Source: Caldisericia bacterium
GTDB lineage: Bacteria > Caldisericota > Caldisericia > B22-G15
Direction of reading: 5' to 3'
Length of the DNA: 46,698 bases
Assembly (NCBI GenBank): GCA_030018355.1
Contig: JASEFN010000002.1
Location: 1-46,698 of the forward strand
Part shown: piece after piece, positions 34,601-42,510 of the stretch
How the letters are laid out: each line of letters begins with the position of its first letter
Numbering within the stretch: position 1 is the first letter of the stretch
Made by a program: the position numbers and the translations under genes
Notes under the pieces: model-generated
Database searches by the model: none
The model's input: the letters and a program-made list of their open reading frames with translations, nothing else
What the model was told of the DNA's origin: nothing

Positions 34601-36289
34601 GGAACAGGAAAAAGAGATATTTCTGATTCTGAAAAACAAGTAATTAAAAATTTTGTACAAAATGGTGGATCACTCTTATTTACTGCAAAATCAAATTATA
34701 ATGAAGACCCAACAAGATATAATGATTTTCTTGTATATCTTGGATTAGGAATAAACATAAATCATGATAATATTTATGATGATGTTAATAATTATGGTTA
34801 TCTTTGGGGTGTAAATTTATATAATTTTCCTGAAACTGAATCAAAAATTTGTGAGGGAATAAAAAATATAAGATTCTTTAGTGGTGCATCTTTAATAAAA
34901 CCAGATAGAACTCCACTAGTTTCAGATCCAATAAATAAAATTGAAATCCTTGCATATGCAAACCAAACAAGTTATGATGAAGATGATGTTGGTGGCGCAA
35001 ATAACCATGTAGGTCCAGGTTACTACATTTATAGTTATCGCTCTAACCCAAATGGATCAAATATGCCTGCAATGGCAGTTCAGACACTTCCAAATGGAGC
35101 AAGAGTTGCTGTTTTAGGAAGAGCAGTATTTTCAAATTATGAATTAGGAAATTGGGTTGAGGGTCAAGCTGCTTGTAATAATGATGCATTTACCCTAAAT
35201 CTTGTTGATTGGTTATGTAAAGTTGATAGAGTTATGCCAATAGCTGAGGCTAGAAAAGATGTTGATAATAACAATGTACCAGATAGATTGGGAGAAAGAG
35301 TAACAATAAGAGGTGTTGTTACTTCAGGTTCAGGGAAATTTTTTGATGTAATTTATTTACAAGATGAAACTGGAGGTATAACAGTATTTGGTAGTTTTCC
35401 AACTGATAAAATAATACCTGAAGGTGCTATTTTACAAGTAACAGGAATAATTGATCAATATAATGGAGATACAGAGTTACAATTTGATGATTTTTATAGA
35501 GATTTCTTATGGATTGGATGGACAGATGTACCTCAAGCAAAATATTTTAGAACAGGCGAACTTAATTTAGAACAAAATGAAGGTTGGCTTGTTAAAACAG
35601 AAGGATTCGTCACAGAAATAATTGATTCAGGAACATGTAAAATTGATGATGGAAGTGGAGAAATAATTGTATTTATTGATGGGTATATAGGAACTCTTCC
35701 TCAAGGATTGAAAGTAGGAGATTATCTATATGTTATAGGTTTATCAGGTGAATATAGTGAAGGTCATAGAATAAGAGTTAGAAGTCCAAATGATATTTCA
35801 TTCACCCCAATTTATTATGATATTAATTTATCTATAATTGGTAATGGCAATGTTATAATAAATCCACCATCAGGTCCATATAATCCTTATACTCAAATAA
35901 CCTTAACTGCAATACCAACATCTGGTTGGTATTTTGTAGAATGGAGTGGTGATATTGCTTCAACTTTAAATCCTTTACAGATAAATATAACAAAAAATTT
36001 AAATATTAAAGCTCTTTTTGTTAATAGTTTTGTTGAGAAAAACATAGGAGCAATTATTCTTTTAGACCTTGTATCCAATTATTCACCACGTTGGAGAGTT
36101 ATTATTTCTTCAAAAAATTATGATACAGGCTGGATGAGATTTAATAGATATAAAATTACAGGTAGTTCTTTTTGGGGAGAATATGCAGATAAAAGATACC
36201 ATTTAGGAATTGATTTTACACAACCGAGTAGATACCATATTATTTTTGATGACAGAATAACTAAGATTTCAATTAAAATTTCAAATTAA
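31673..36289 (+). CDS. Secreted multi-domain PHP-type metallo-phosphoesterase
   Basis: This 1538-residue exported protein has a signal peptide (MSKKFLTLILLALLILNLFPKISKAE), beta-rich N-terminal modules and an Ig-like linker. The PHP domain begins with HAHTSYSDGALTPQDA (His492, His494), then AITDHSNW (Asp524, His525) and AQFNHPF, giving the usual metal-binding set. After it come a CARDB-like module (DLKVISLSYSPKALFPNKQVTLK, from about 805), a ThuA/DUF4350-like segment (about 920-1170), two OB-fold-like repeats (GERVTIRGVVTSGSGKFF; GWLVKTEGFVTEI) and an INPPSGPYNPYTQITLTAIPTSGW repeat. Secreted PHP plus OB folds suggests extracellular nucleic-acid or phosphoester degradation; that is inference. 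A TATAAT promoter and ACGGAGGTG precede it. Confidence 0.85.
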   Translation: MSKKFLTLILLALLILNLFPKISKAETVKLPFGYYFYPFDGTSTAGTPFGVFVNLSGGQPNTDYYVTGYFYYSTTSSGYIWHLQNNSWFATPGSTSLRPKITTDGNGNWKGWLVFKTNSSTNFGGPVNFRVRITLGSTNYDATLYTVNLMNMSTSGNGGWIEGYAYLDGNPAQGKIVVVKDSNNTIVGIYMTEDNGINENYGGGAGYFKVASPVGCNLKVELWDPVTNVVYVNGTVENICVNAGQTTSGININAFTNNPPVLEWTGESGYENDGVEPDGGNVSTTFEFRIKYVDQDNNPPLSGYPKVHILKEGAEITGSPFSMEEVDSNDTDYTDGKLYKFSTNLSAGNYSYYFEAKDEHNANATGEPTNLKSGPIVEGETIPPVIYELTPPRFSSNYNKKPTISAKYYDPEPSSGIDTSNIYLKIDGIDLTSDATITETQLTYTPTNDLSIGKHSVEIGVKDLSGNQNIVNYYFYIIEELTTPNFYFGVPHAHTSYSDGALTPQDAFTYARDVANIDFLAITDHSNWLDANEWTDTLNQAEAFTQDGIFVALRGFEYTHTTQGHINVYNTDTFVSRNDPNYDTLEEFYAWLKTQPNAIAQFNHPFTLDDFNGFAYDEILDSIITLQEVGNGSPPYSYARLENAYIYALDKGWHVGATNGQDNHTTNWGYPPNNLTGIIANNLTKNNVLDALKMMRTYSTEDRNLRLSFKANNYFMGSTIPVLNGEDIQFEIYAYDPDSSEKIVKVEIITNGGYILKSWTNNSQIFETTYTINYQGGSAWYYLRILEEDGDIGITSPIWTPPSDIDLKVISLSYSPKALFPNKQVTLKATLKNYGLISFSNLTVKFYEGDPQSGGVLIDTKTVNLPSGSQIETSTTWTPISSGLYTIYAILEPPQGDPEFDNMQKITFRVLESLGKRVLIDRYHKNDYTSTTGLYNLSEFADLLTYNGYEVIDSYQEITDQLLNGIDLLVITYPQSGTGKRDISDSEKQVIKNFVQNGGSLLFTAKSNYNEDPTRYNDFLVYLGLGININHDNIYDDVNNYGYLWGVNLYNFPETESKICEGIKNIRFFSGASLIKPDRTPLVSDPINKIEILAYANQTSYDEDDVGGANNHVGPGYYIYSYRSNPNGSNMPAMAVQTLPNGARVAVLGRAVFSNYELGNWVEGQAACNNDAFTLNLVDWLCKVDRVMPIAEARKDVDNNNVPDRLGERVTIRGVVTSGSGKFFDVIYLQDETGGITVFGSFPTDKIIPEGAILQVTGIIDQYNGDTELQFDDFYRDFLWIGWTDVPQAKYFRTGELNLEQNEGWLVKTEGFVTEIIDSGTCKIDDGSGEIIVFIDGYIGTLPQGLKVGDYLYVIGLSGEYSEGHRIRVRSPNDISFTPIYYDINLSIIGNGNVIINPPSGPYNPYTQITLTAIPTSGWYFVEWSGDIASTLNPLQINITKNLNIKALFVNSFVEKNIGAIILLDLVSNYSPRWRVIISSKNYDTGWMRFNRYKITGSSFWGEYADKRYHLGIDFTQPSRYHIIFDDRITKISIKISN

Positions 36290-36314
36290 AAGTAAATTTA
36301 TTTGCATAAACAAA

Positions 36315-36352
36315 ATATTAAAGGGCTACCAAAATTGGTAGCCCTTTAATAT
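36315..36352. terminator. Bidirectional terminator (perfect 18-bp palindrome)
   Basis: ATATTAAAGGGCTACCAA and its exact complement flank AA. The palindrome lies between convergent genes, with T-rich flanks on both strands. Confidence 0.93.
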
Positions 36353-36361
36353 TACATAGAT

Positions 36362-36760
36362 TTACTTTTTGAACTTTGGGGTTAAGATTTCTTTAAAAAT
36401 TATTCCTTTTAAAATATCACTTTTTGAAAAAGAGAGAACTTTTTTTAATTTGGATGGAAGCTCCTCATGTTTAATAGGTAAAAATTCTTTTTCTTTATAT
36501 AAAGGAGGTTTTTGTTCAACTTCCTCTTTTAATATTTCTTCTTTAACCTCTTGAACAAACTCTTCTTCAAGTTTTTCTTTTTGGTAAATTTTCTCTGGTG
36601 CCTTTTCTATTTTAAATTGCTCTTCTAAAACTTCTTCTTTTTTAACCTTTTCTTTAATTGAAATCTCTTCTTTTCTTTTTCTTTCATTTATTGCACTAAC
36701 TATTGTTAAAATAAAATAGAGAACTATATAAAGAATTATAATTATTGTGAAATAACTCAT
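36362..36760 (-). CDS. Small membrane-anchored, charge-rich protein linked to floA
   Basis: The 132-residue product has one N-terminal membrane span (YFTIIIILYIVLYFILTIVS) followed by a Lys/Glu-rich stretch (about 25-90) likely to be helical or disordered, and a more conserved-looking end (PSKLKKVLSFSKSDILKGIIFKEIL). I do not recognise a family. It starts at the nucleotide next to the floA stop codon (TAAATG), so it is translated with FloA and could be a partner in flotillin microdomains. This is inference from position and topology only. Confidence 0.7.
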   Translation of the reverse strand: MSYFTIIIILYIVLYFILTIVSAINERKRKEEISIKEKVKKEEVLEEQFKIEKAPEKIYQKEKLEEEFVQEVKEEILKEEVEQKPPLYKEKEFLPIKHEELPSKLKKVLSFSKSDILKGIIFKEILTPKFKK

Positions 36761-37747
36761 TTATTTTTCTTCCTCTTTTTTCTCTTCTTCTGAAATTTTT
36801 GAAATTGATTCTCTCATTGTTGTATCTGCTTGAATATTTCTTAATTGATAATAATCAAAAACTCCAAGTTTTCCCTGTCTTAATGCTTCTGCAATTGCTT
36901 TTGGAATTTCTGCTTCTGCTTCAACAACTTTTGCTCTCATCTCTTGAGTTAATGCTTTCATTTCTTGTTCTCTTGCAACTGCCATTGCTCTTTTTTGTTC
37001 AGCCATTGCTTGGTATATTCTTTTATCTGCTTCTGCCTGATCAATTCTTAATTTTGCACCAATATTTTGCCCAACATCTACATCTGCTATATCAATTGAG
37101 AGTATTTCAAATGCAGTTCCAGTATCAAGTCCTTTTTCTAAAACAGTTTTTGAGATTCTATCAGGATTTTCTAAAACCTCCTTATGTGTTTCTGCAGAAC
37201 CTATTGTTGTAACAATACCTTCACCAACTCTTGCAATAATTGTTGCTTCTCCTGCACCACCCACAAGTCTATCAATGTTTGCTCTAACTGTTACCCTTGC
37301 CTTCGCCTTAAGTTCAATTCCATCTTTTGCAACTGCTGCAACAACCGGTGTTTCAATTACTTTTGGATTTACACTCATCCTAACTGCTTCTAAAACATCT
37401 CTTCCTGCAAGATCAATTGCTGCTGCTCTTTCAAAGGTAAGAGGAATTCCTGCTCTTTCTGCTGCAATCCATGCATCAATAACTCTATCAACATTTCCTC
37501 CTGCAAGGTAATGTGCTTCAAGTTTATCAACAGAAACAAAAAGACCTGCCTTTGTTGCTTTTATTAATGGTAAGACTATTTTCGCAGGAACTACTCTTCT
37601 TAACCTCATTCCTATTAAATTAATTAACCCAACAGGAACACCTGCTGCAATTGATGCAATCCATAAACCAATTGGAATAAATGAAAAAAGAATTATTAAT
37701 AACACTACAATTAAAAGCACTATGAACCAAACTCCTAAACCAAACAT
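36761..37747 (-). CDS. floA: Flotillin-like protein FloA
   Basis: This 328-residue membrane scaffold protein of the YqfA/FloA family organises functional membrane microdomains. An N-terminal hydrophobic segment (about 1-45) is followed by the family block [54 protein letters not shown], the SPFH-like core ([35 protein letters not shown]) and a coiled C-terminus rich in Ala, Glu and Gln ([24 protein letters not shown]). AAGGAGGTTTAAG precedes ATG. It follows nfeD, with a REP palindrome between. NfeD-FloA pairing is the standard arrangement. Confidence 0.95.
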   Translation of the reverse strand: MFGLGVWFIVLLIVVLLIILFSFIPIGLWIASIAAGVPVGLINLIGMRLRRVVPAKIVLPLIKATKAGLFVSVDKLEAHYLAGGNVDRVIDAWIAAERAGIPLTFERAAAIDLAGRDVLEAVRMSVNPKVIETPVVAAVAKDGIELKAKARVTVRANIDRLVGGAGEATIIARVGEGIVTTIGSAETHKEVLENPDRISKTVLEKGLDTGTAFEILSIDIADVDVGQNIGAKLRIDQAEADKRIYQAMAEQKRAMAVAREQEMKALTQEMRAKVVEAEAEIPKAIAEALRQGKLGVFDYYQLRNIQADTTMRESISKISEEEKKEEEK

Positions 37748-37773
37748 CTTAAACCTCCTTTAATTTTTATAAT

Positions 37774-37806
37774 ATGTTAAAAAGGTGTCTGACACCATTT
37801 TAACAT
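37774..37806. repeat. REP palindrome copy 9
   Basis: ATGTTAAAAAGGTGTC-T-GACACCATTTTAACAT lies 1 nt behind the frame-restored nfeD stop codon and 26 nt before floA. Confidence 0.88.
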
Positions 37807-37807
37807 G

Positions 37808-39089
37808 TTAAAGTTTTTCTACTATAATTTTGTTACCTTCAATTTTTACAACTTTCACTCTTGAATCTTTTTCAATGAACTCTCCAAGAGAAATTGCATC
37901 ATACCTTTTTCCATCAATTTCAATTGTGCCAGATGGTCTTAATGTTGTTATAACTTTTCCCCTCTTTCCCGATAAGTTCTTCAAGAGGAGTAAATGTTGT
38001 ATAACCTTTTTCTGTTTTTAAACTCTCTTTTAATCCAAGTTTATTCCATATCGGAAGTTTTGGAAAAAGTACAAGAAGGATTATAAATAAAATTAAAAGA
38101 ATTGCTGCAACAACTCCAATTGAGTAAAGTGCTCTTGTGCCTCCACCAAGTGTAAAGAAAATTGAGATGAAAATTAAAATAATTCCTGAAATTCCAGTTA
38201 AACCAAAACCTGGAATTAAAAATATTTCAATTAAAAGAAGAATTACTCCTATAATAAATAATCCAACATATAACCAATTTCCAAGCCCTGCAATCATATG
38301 ACCTCCAAAAAATAATGCAAGGGAAATTAACCCCATTGTCCCTGGCACTCCAAAGCCAGGTGTTGTTGCTTCAATTAATAGTCCTAAAAAACCAATAATG
38401 AGCAAAATTTCTCTAACTATACTTTGAGTTATAAAACGAGCAATTTTTTCAGTAAAAGTAAATTTTATGTCAACTACTTCATAATTTTTTAAATTAAATT
38501 CATTCAAAATCTCTTCAAGTGAATTTGCTTCAAAATCAAGAAAGTGAGTTTTCTTTGCTAATTCTTTTGAGAGAGTTAATATTTCTCCTTTTTTAACAAC
38601 TCCTTCAATTTCTATCTCCTTATCAACCATTGCAGCGCCAATAAGTGGGTCTCTTCCATTTGCTTCGCATGTTGACATAAATTCACCTTTGAGCGCTGAA
38701 ATAGTTTTTTCAGTTGCAGGAATTGGCTCTGCAGCACCAATACTTCCTCCAGATGAGAAAACAATTTTTTTGGTTGCAAGAGTAATTAGTGCACCTGCAG
38801 ACCAGGCTCTTCCTTTTATCCAACCAATTGTAAGAATTCCCTTTGAATTTAACTCTAAAATCTTATCTTTTATCTCTGTTGCTGCATTTAACTCTCCACC
38901 AAATGTATCAACAATAAAAATTATTGCTTTAACATTTTCTAAATCACTTAATGCTCTTTGAACATATTTTGAAAGTCCTAACTCAATCTCTCCTTCTATA
39001 TGTATAATTAAAATCTTTTCACTTTTAGAATAAGTTAAGTTTAAAATAAATGATAAAAATATTAGAGTTAATATAATAATTTTTTTCAT
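37808..39089 (-). CDS. nfeD: NfeD-family membrane serine protease, with a frameshift near the C-terminus
   Basis: NfeD of the long type has a signal segment (1-21), a ClpP-like protease domain with nucleophile Ser in GRAWSAGALI and the SSGGSIGAAEPI loop, then 5-6 membrane spans and a C-terminal OB-fold. As read, the frame ends at 37920 with a foreign tail (KSYNNIKTIWHN). Skipping one base in the run TTTTCCCC (37955-37962, plus strand) restores a typical NfeD ending that begins KVITTLRPSGTIEIDGKRYD and stops at 37808-37810, next to REP copy 9. This is a single-base insertion or a read error in a homopolymer; a programmed shift is unlikely. A TATAAT box sits 7 nt before ATG, without Shine-Dalgarno. 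Confidence 0.88.
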
Positions 39090-39096
39090 TAATTTA

Positions 39097-39102
39097 ATTA
39101 TA
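39097..39102 (-). promoter_or_regulatory. Leaderless -10 box of nfeD-floA
   Basis: On the minus strand TATAAT ends 7 nt before the nfeD ATG (39089). Confidence 0.5.
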
Positions 39103-39181
39103 ACACTTATAAATTTTATGATAAAATTTAAGATATCATTGGATGGAATTTAGAGAGATATTAAATAAATTTTAATAAAAT

Positions 39182-39919
39182 TTAGTCATAAGGAGTTCTA
39201 ACTTTAAGATTTTTAAAAAATTTTTTAAGTGGTATAAGGATTTCTTTTGGGATTGGTTTTTTCCAAGGATATCTTGTAGGTGTATTTAGATGAACTTCGT
39301 CTGGTTTTATTTCATCTACAAAATTTGCAATTTTCTCAATTTCATTTATGTTTATTTGAGTAACCATAATTTGAATATGTAGTTTACCCTTAAAATTTTC
39401 TTTTAATTTTCTAATTCCAAAAAGGTTTTTATCTATTGTTATTCCATTAGTTGGCCTATTTACTTTTTTAAAACTTTCTTCGCTTATTGCGTCAATTTTT
39501 GCATCAATTATATCAAAATTTAATATATCTTTTATTACTTCATCTAAATAGAGAAGAGATGAGTTTGTAAGTAAAACAAGTGGTTTTTCAGGCTTCAACT
39601 CTTTTATTTTTTTTGAGGTCTCGCCTATATTTTTTGCTAAAGTTGGCTCTCCTGCCCCTGAAAATGTTATAACATCAAAATCAAAATTTAAAAATTTTTT
39701 AAACTCATCAATTATGATTTCAGTCTCAACAAAAATTTCTCTATTTGATCTATATAAATCTTTTATCTCTTTAACCTTAAAGGGTCCAAGTTCACAATAA
39801 ATGCAAGAGAATGTGCAAATTCTTTTTGTTTTTCCTAAAAGGTTTATTCCAAGAGATTTTCTATATCTCCAAGAAAGGACAGGTCCATAGACAATTTCTC
39901 TTACATCTCTCTCTTCCAT
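39182..39919 (-). CDS. Radical SAM protein of unknown substrate
   Basis: This 245-residue protein has the radical SAM cluster motif CTFSCIYC (Cys35, Cys39, Cys42), the SAM-binding SGAGEPTL and a substrate-barrel segment VLLTNSSLLYLDEV. The opening YGPVLSWRYRKSLGINLL matches a widespread group of small uncharacterised radical SAM proteins (COG0731-like, related to the wyosine enzyme family). No second cluster is seen. It is divergent from ftsY, with which it shares a symmetric promoter. The reaction is unknown; tRNA modification is only a guess from family relationship. Confidence 0.85.
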   Translation of the reverse strand: MEERDVREIVYGPVLSWRYRKSLGINLLGKTKRICTFSCIYCELGPFKVKEIKDLYRSNREIFVETEIIIDEFKKFLNFDFDVITFSGAGEPTLAKNIGETSKKIKELKPEKPLVLLTNSSLLYLDEVIKDILNFDIIDAKIDAISEESFKKVNRPTNGITIDKNLFGIRKLKENFKGKLHIQIMVTQININEIEKIANFVDEIKPDEVHLNTPTRYPWKKPIPKEILIPLKKFFKNLKVRTPYD

Positions 39920-39927
39920 CTATCAAT

Positions 39928-39937
39928 ATGATATCAT
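39928..39937. promoter_or_regulatory. Self-complementary -10 box shared by divergent genes
   Basis: ATGATATCAT reads TATCAT on both strands. On the plus strand it ends 6 nt before the ftsY ATG; on the minus strand 8 nt before the radical SAM ATG. Neither gene has a Shine-Dalgarno, so both messages may be leaderless. Confidence 0.5.
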
Positions 39938-39943
39938 TTAATT

Positions 39944-40762
39944 ATGAATCTTTTCAAATTTTTTGAATTTATAAAAGATAGAAGAGAAGATCTTGAGAGT
40001 TTCGAAGATTTTTTGCTTCTATCAGGCTTTGGAATTGATTTTTCTCAAAGATTAATGAAAATTTATAAAAAGGGTGGAATGGATGATGTTAAAAAAAGTT
40101 TGTATGAAATTTTAGAGGGAAGTGAGAGAGATTTAAAAGTATGTGAGACCTCAATTTATCTCTTTTTAGGAGTTAATGGAGGTGGTAAAACAACATCAAT
40201 TGCAAAATTGGGTAATTATTTTAAAGAAAAAGGAGAAAGGGTTCTTTTTATTCAAGGTGATACATTTAGAACTGGTGCAAATGAACAACTTAAAATTTGG
40301 GGAGAAAGGATTAAAGTAGAAGTTTTTAGTGGAAGAAGAGGAGATGATCCTGGAAGTGTGATATATGATGGATTAAATTTTGGATTAAATAGAGGATTTA
40401 ATAAAATTTTTATTGATACAGCAGGAAGGTTAGAGACAAAAAAGAATTTAATTCTTGAACTTAAAAAGATAAAAGGAGTGATTGAGAAAAATTTTATGGA
40501 GATAACAGAAACAATTCTTATTATTGATTCAACAGAAGGAGAAAACATTTACTCTCAAGTTGAAAAATTTAATGAGGCAATGAATGTAACAGGATTATTT
40601 ATAACAAAAATTGATTCAACAATAAAGCCTGGAATTCTTTTTCCAGTTTATGAAAAATATAAAATTCCAATTCTATTTTTATCTTATGGAGAAGATTTGA
40701 GAAGTTTTGAGAAATTTGAAAGAAAAAAATTTATAGAAGCGATTTTTAAAGACTTTTCTTAA
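39944..40762 (+). CDS. ftsY: Signal recognition particle receptor FtsY
   Basis: This 272-residue NG-domain GTPase docks SRP-ribosome complexes at the membrane. It has a helical N domain, the P-loop GVNGGGKTTSIAKL (usual GVNGxGKTTTxGKLA), QGDTFRTGANEQLKIW (usual DTFRAAAxEQL), IDTAGRLETKKNL and FITKIDSTIKPG. The last replaces the usual TKLDGTAKGG, so the G4 and closing loops diverge. There is no acidic A domain, as in many minimal FtsY proteins. It ends in a 4-nt convergent overlap with the next gene. The start follows a -10-like box by 6 nt. FtsY fits better than Ffh because no M domain is present. Confidence 0.9.
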   Translation: MNLFKFFEFIKDRREDLESFEDFLLLSGFGIDFSQRLMKIYKKGGMDDVKKSLYEILEGSERDLKVCETSIYLFLGVNGGGKTTSIAKLGNYFKEKGERVLFIQGDTFRTGANEQLKIWGERIKVEVFSGRRGDDPGSVIYDGLNFGLNRGFNKIFIDTAGRLETKKNLILELKKIKGVIEKNFMEITETILIIDSTEGENIYSQVEKFNEAMNVTGLFITKIDSTIKPGILFPVYEKYKIPILFLSYGEDLRSFEKFERKKFIEAIFKDFS

Positions 40763-41667
40763 ATATATTGAATTAACTCTTCTTTAAATCCTAACGCCCT
40801 CATATATTTTAAAACTTCTAAAAATTCCTCTTTTGTAATTCTTCTTCCCAATTCTTTATCACCAAGAGTTTTAAAACAAGGATAATATTGTGTCATAAGA
40901 GATATGGTTAAAGCATTTCCTATATTTTCATAAAGTGCTTTAAGAACTAACTTTGAATTCTCTACATTATTTGGTAATATTAGATGCCTTACAACAACAC
41001 CTCTTTCTATAATACCCTCTTCATTCAATTTCATAAATCCAACTTGATTTACCATCTCTTTTATTGCTTTTATATTTATTTCTGGATAATTTTCTGCATC
41101 AGAATATCTTTTTGCTAAATTTCTATCTTGATATTTTGCATCTGGAAGATAGATATCAACAATTCCATTTAAATATTTTAAAATTTCAACTTTTTCATAT
41201 CCAGATGTGTTATATAAAATTGGAATTTTAAGTCCCATCTCTTTTGCAATTGAAATTGCAAGAATAATATGAGGAGAATAGTGGGTTGGAGTAACTAAAT
41301 TTATGTTGTGTGCTCCAAGATCTTGAAGGTGAATCATCATTTTTGCAAGATCCTCTATTTCATATTCATCACCTTCTCCAAGTTGGCTTATTGTATAATT
41401 TTGACAAAATTTACATCTTAATGAACAATTTGTGAAAAATATTGTACCAGAACCACTAAAACCTGAAATCGGTCTTTCTTCTCCAAAATGAAGAGAATAT
41501 GTGCTTATTTTTAATTTATAGTCACCACCACAATATCCCTTTCTTCCTAAAATTCTATTTACCCTGCACTCTCTCGGACATAAATCGCAATGTGAAAGTC
41601 TTGTAAAAAGTTCAAATCCTCTTTTTTTAATTTCTTTTGTTGATAAAGAAAAATACGAGGGCTTCAT
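40759..41667 (-). CDS. PflX-like radical SAM protein (pyruvate formate-lyase activase related)
   Basis: This 302-residue protein of the COG1313 type has four Cys at the N-terminus (CDLCPRECRVN, then GYCGG: Cys27, Cys30, Cys34, Cys46) likely to bind metal or a cluster. The radical SAM motif CSLRCKFC (Cys81, Cys85, Cys88) follows in FTNCSLRCKFCQNYTISQ. Further family blocks are INLVTPTHYSPHI, ILYNTSGYEKVE, DIYLPDAKYQD and VVRHLILPNN. Substrate unknown; no pyruvate formate-lyase gene is nearby. It lies 4 nt behind mscS and overlaps the end of ftsY by 4 nt from the opposite side. Confidence 0.88.
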   Translation of the reverse strand: MKPSYFSLSTKEIKKRGFELFTRLSHCDLCPRECRVNRILGRKGYCGGDYKLKISTYSLHFGEERPISGFSGSGTIFFTNCSLRCKFCQNYTISQLGEGDEYEIEDLAKMMIHLQDLGAHNINLVTPTHYSPHIILAISIAKEMGLKIPILYNTSGYEKVEILKYLNGIVDIYLPDAKYQDRNLAKRYSDAENYPEINIKAIKEMVNQVGFMKLNEEGIIERGVVVRHLILPNNVENSKLVLKALYENIGNALTISLMTQYYPCFKTLGDKELGRRITKEEFLEVLKYMRALGFKEELIQYI

Positions 41668-41671
41668 AAAT

Positions 41672-42475
41672 TCATTTTTCTTTATCTTTTAGATACACTA
41701 TCAATCTATTATATGGAATCTCAATTTTTTCTTTATCGAAAATTTTTTTAATCTCTTCTAAAAATTTTCTTCTTGCACTCCACCTTTTTTCTTTATCAAT
41801 TTTCATTTTAACAAGAATTGAAATTGATGATTCTCCAAGTTGATTTACTCCCATTATTTGAGGTAACTCAATGATCTCATTTTGAGAGAGAAGCAACTCT
41901 CCGACTTTTAAAATAGCCTCTTTTGCTTTATCTAAATCTACTTCATAAGAAATTGGAATATCGATCCATAAAAATTGATCCCCATAACCATATTTAATAA
42001 CCTTTCTTATCTCTCCATTAGGAATATAAAATAGTTTACCTTCATAATTTCTTATAATTGTAGTTCTTATTCCAATTTCTTCAACTGTGCCCAAAATGTT
42101 ATCAATTTCAATCATATCTCCAACTGAGTAGTAGTTTTCTAAAATCAAAAAAATTCCCGAGATAGCGTCTTTAAAAAATGTTTGTCCAGCAAAACCAATT
42201 GCAATTCCTACAATTCCACTTGCTGCAAGAAGTGGTGTCGTATCTATATTAAAAATCTTAAGAAGATACCATATGAAAAGAAAAATTAAAAAATAATTTA
42301 AGACAGAAAAAATTAATTTTACAAGAGTTAGTCTCTTTTTATAAATCTCAACTTTCTCATAAAATTTTATAAGGTTTCCCTTGATTATATTTAAAAATAT
42401 TTTAATTAACAAAAAAATTGAAATTAATAAAATCAATTTTAAAAAATACTCTACATATTTTGATAAGAAATTCAT
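41672..42475 (-). CDS. Small-conductance mechanosensitive channel MscS family
   Basis: This 267-residue channel is near the E. coli MscS length. Three N-terminal membrane spans end in the pore helix LLAASGIVGIAIGFAGQTFFKDAISGIFLILENYYSVGD. The beta domain (GDMIEIDNILGTVEEIGIRTTIIRNYEGKLFYIPNGEI) and a mixed C-terminal domain follow. It releases solutes on hypo-osmotic shock. TATAAT at 42482-42487 (minus) ends 6 nt before ATG and there is no Shine-Dalgarno, so the message is probably leaderless. The radical SAM gene downstream is only 4 nt away and shares this promoter. Confidence 0.93.
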   Translation of the reverse strand: MNFLSKYVEYFLKLILLISIFLLIKIFLNIIKGNLIKFYEKVEIYKKRLTLVKLIFSVLNYFLIFLFIWYLLKIFNIDTTPLLAASGIVGIAIGFAGQTFFKDAISGIFLILENYYSVGDMIEIDNILGTVEEIGIRTTIIRNYEGKLFYIPNGEIRKVIKYGYGDQFLWIDIPISYEVDLDKAKEAILKVGELLLSQNEIIELPQIMGVNQLGESSISILVKMKIDKEKRWSARRKFLEEIKKIFDKEKIEIPYNRLIVYLKDKEK

Positions 42476-42481
42476 AATTAA

Positions 42482-42487
42482 ATTATA
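42482..42487 (-). promoter_or_regulatory. Leaderless -10 box of mscS
   Basis: TATAAT on the minus strand is followed by TTAATT and ATG (6-nt spacing). Confidence 0.55.
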
Positions 42488-42510
42488 ACATTTATCATTG
42501 TAGAGGAGGT

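Noticed and set aside
37940-37970. Programmed -1 frameshift in nfeD
   Set aside because: A -1 slip reaches a stop within a few codons. The useful frame needs a +1 step and no stimulatory structure is visible, so an indel or read error is simpler.
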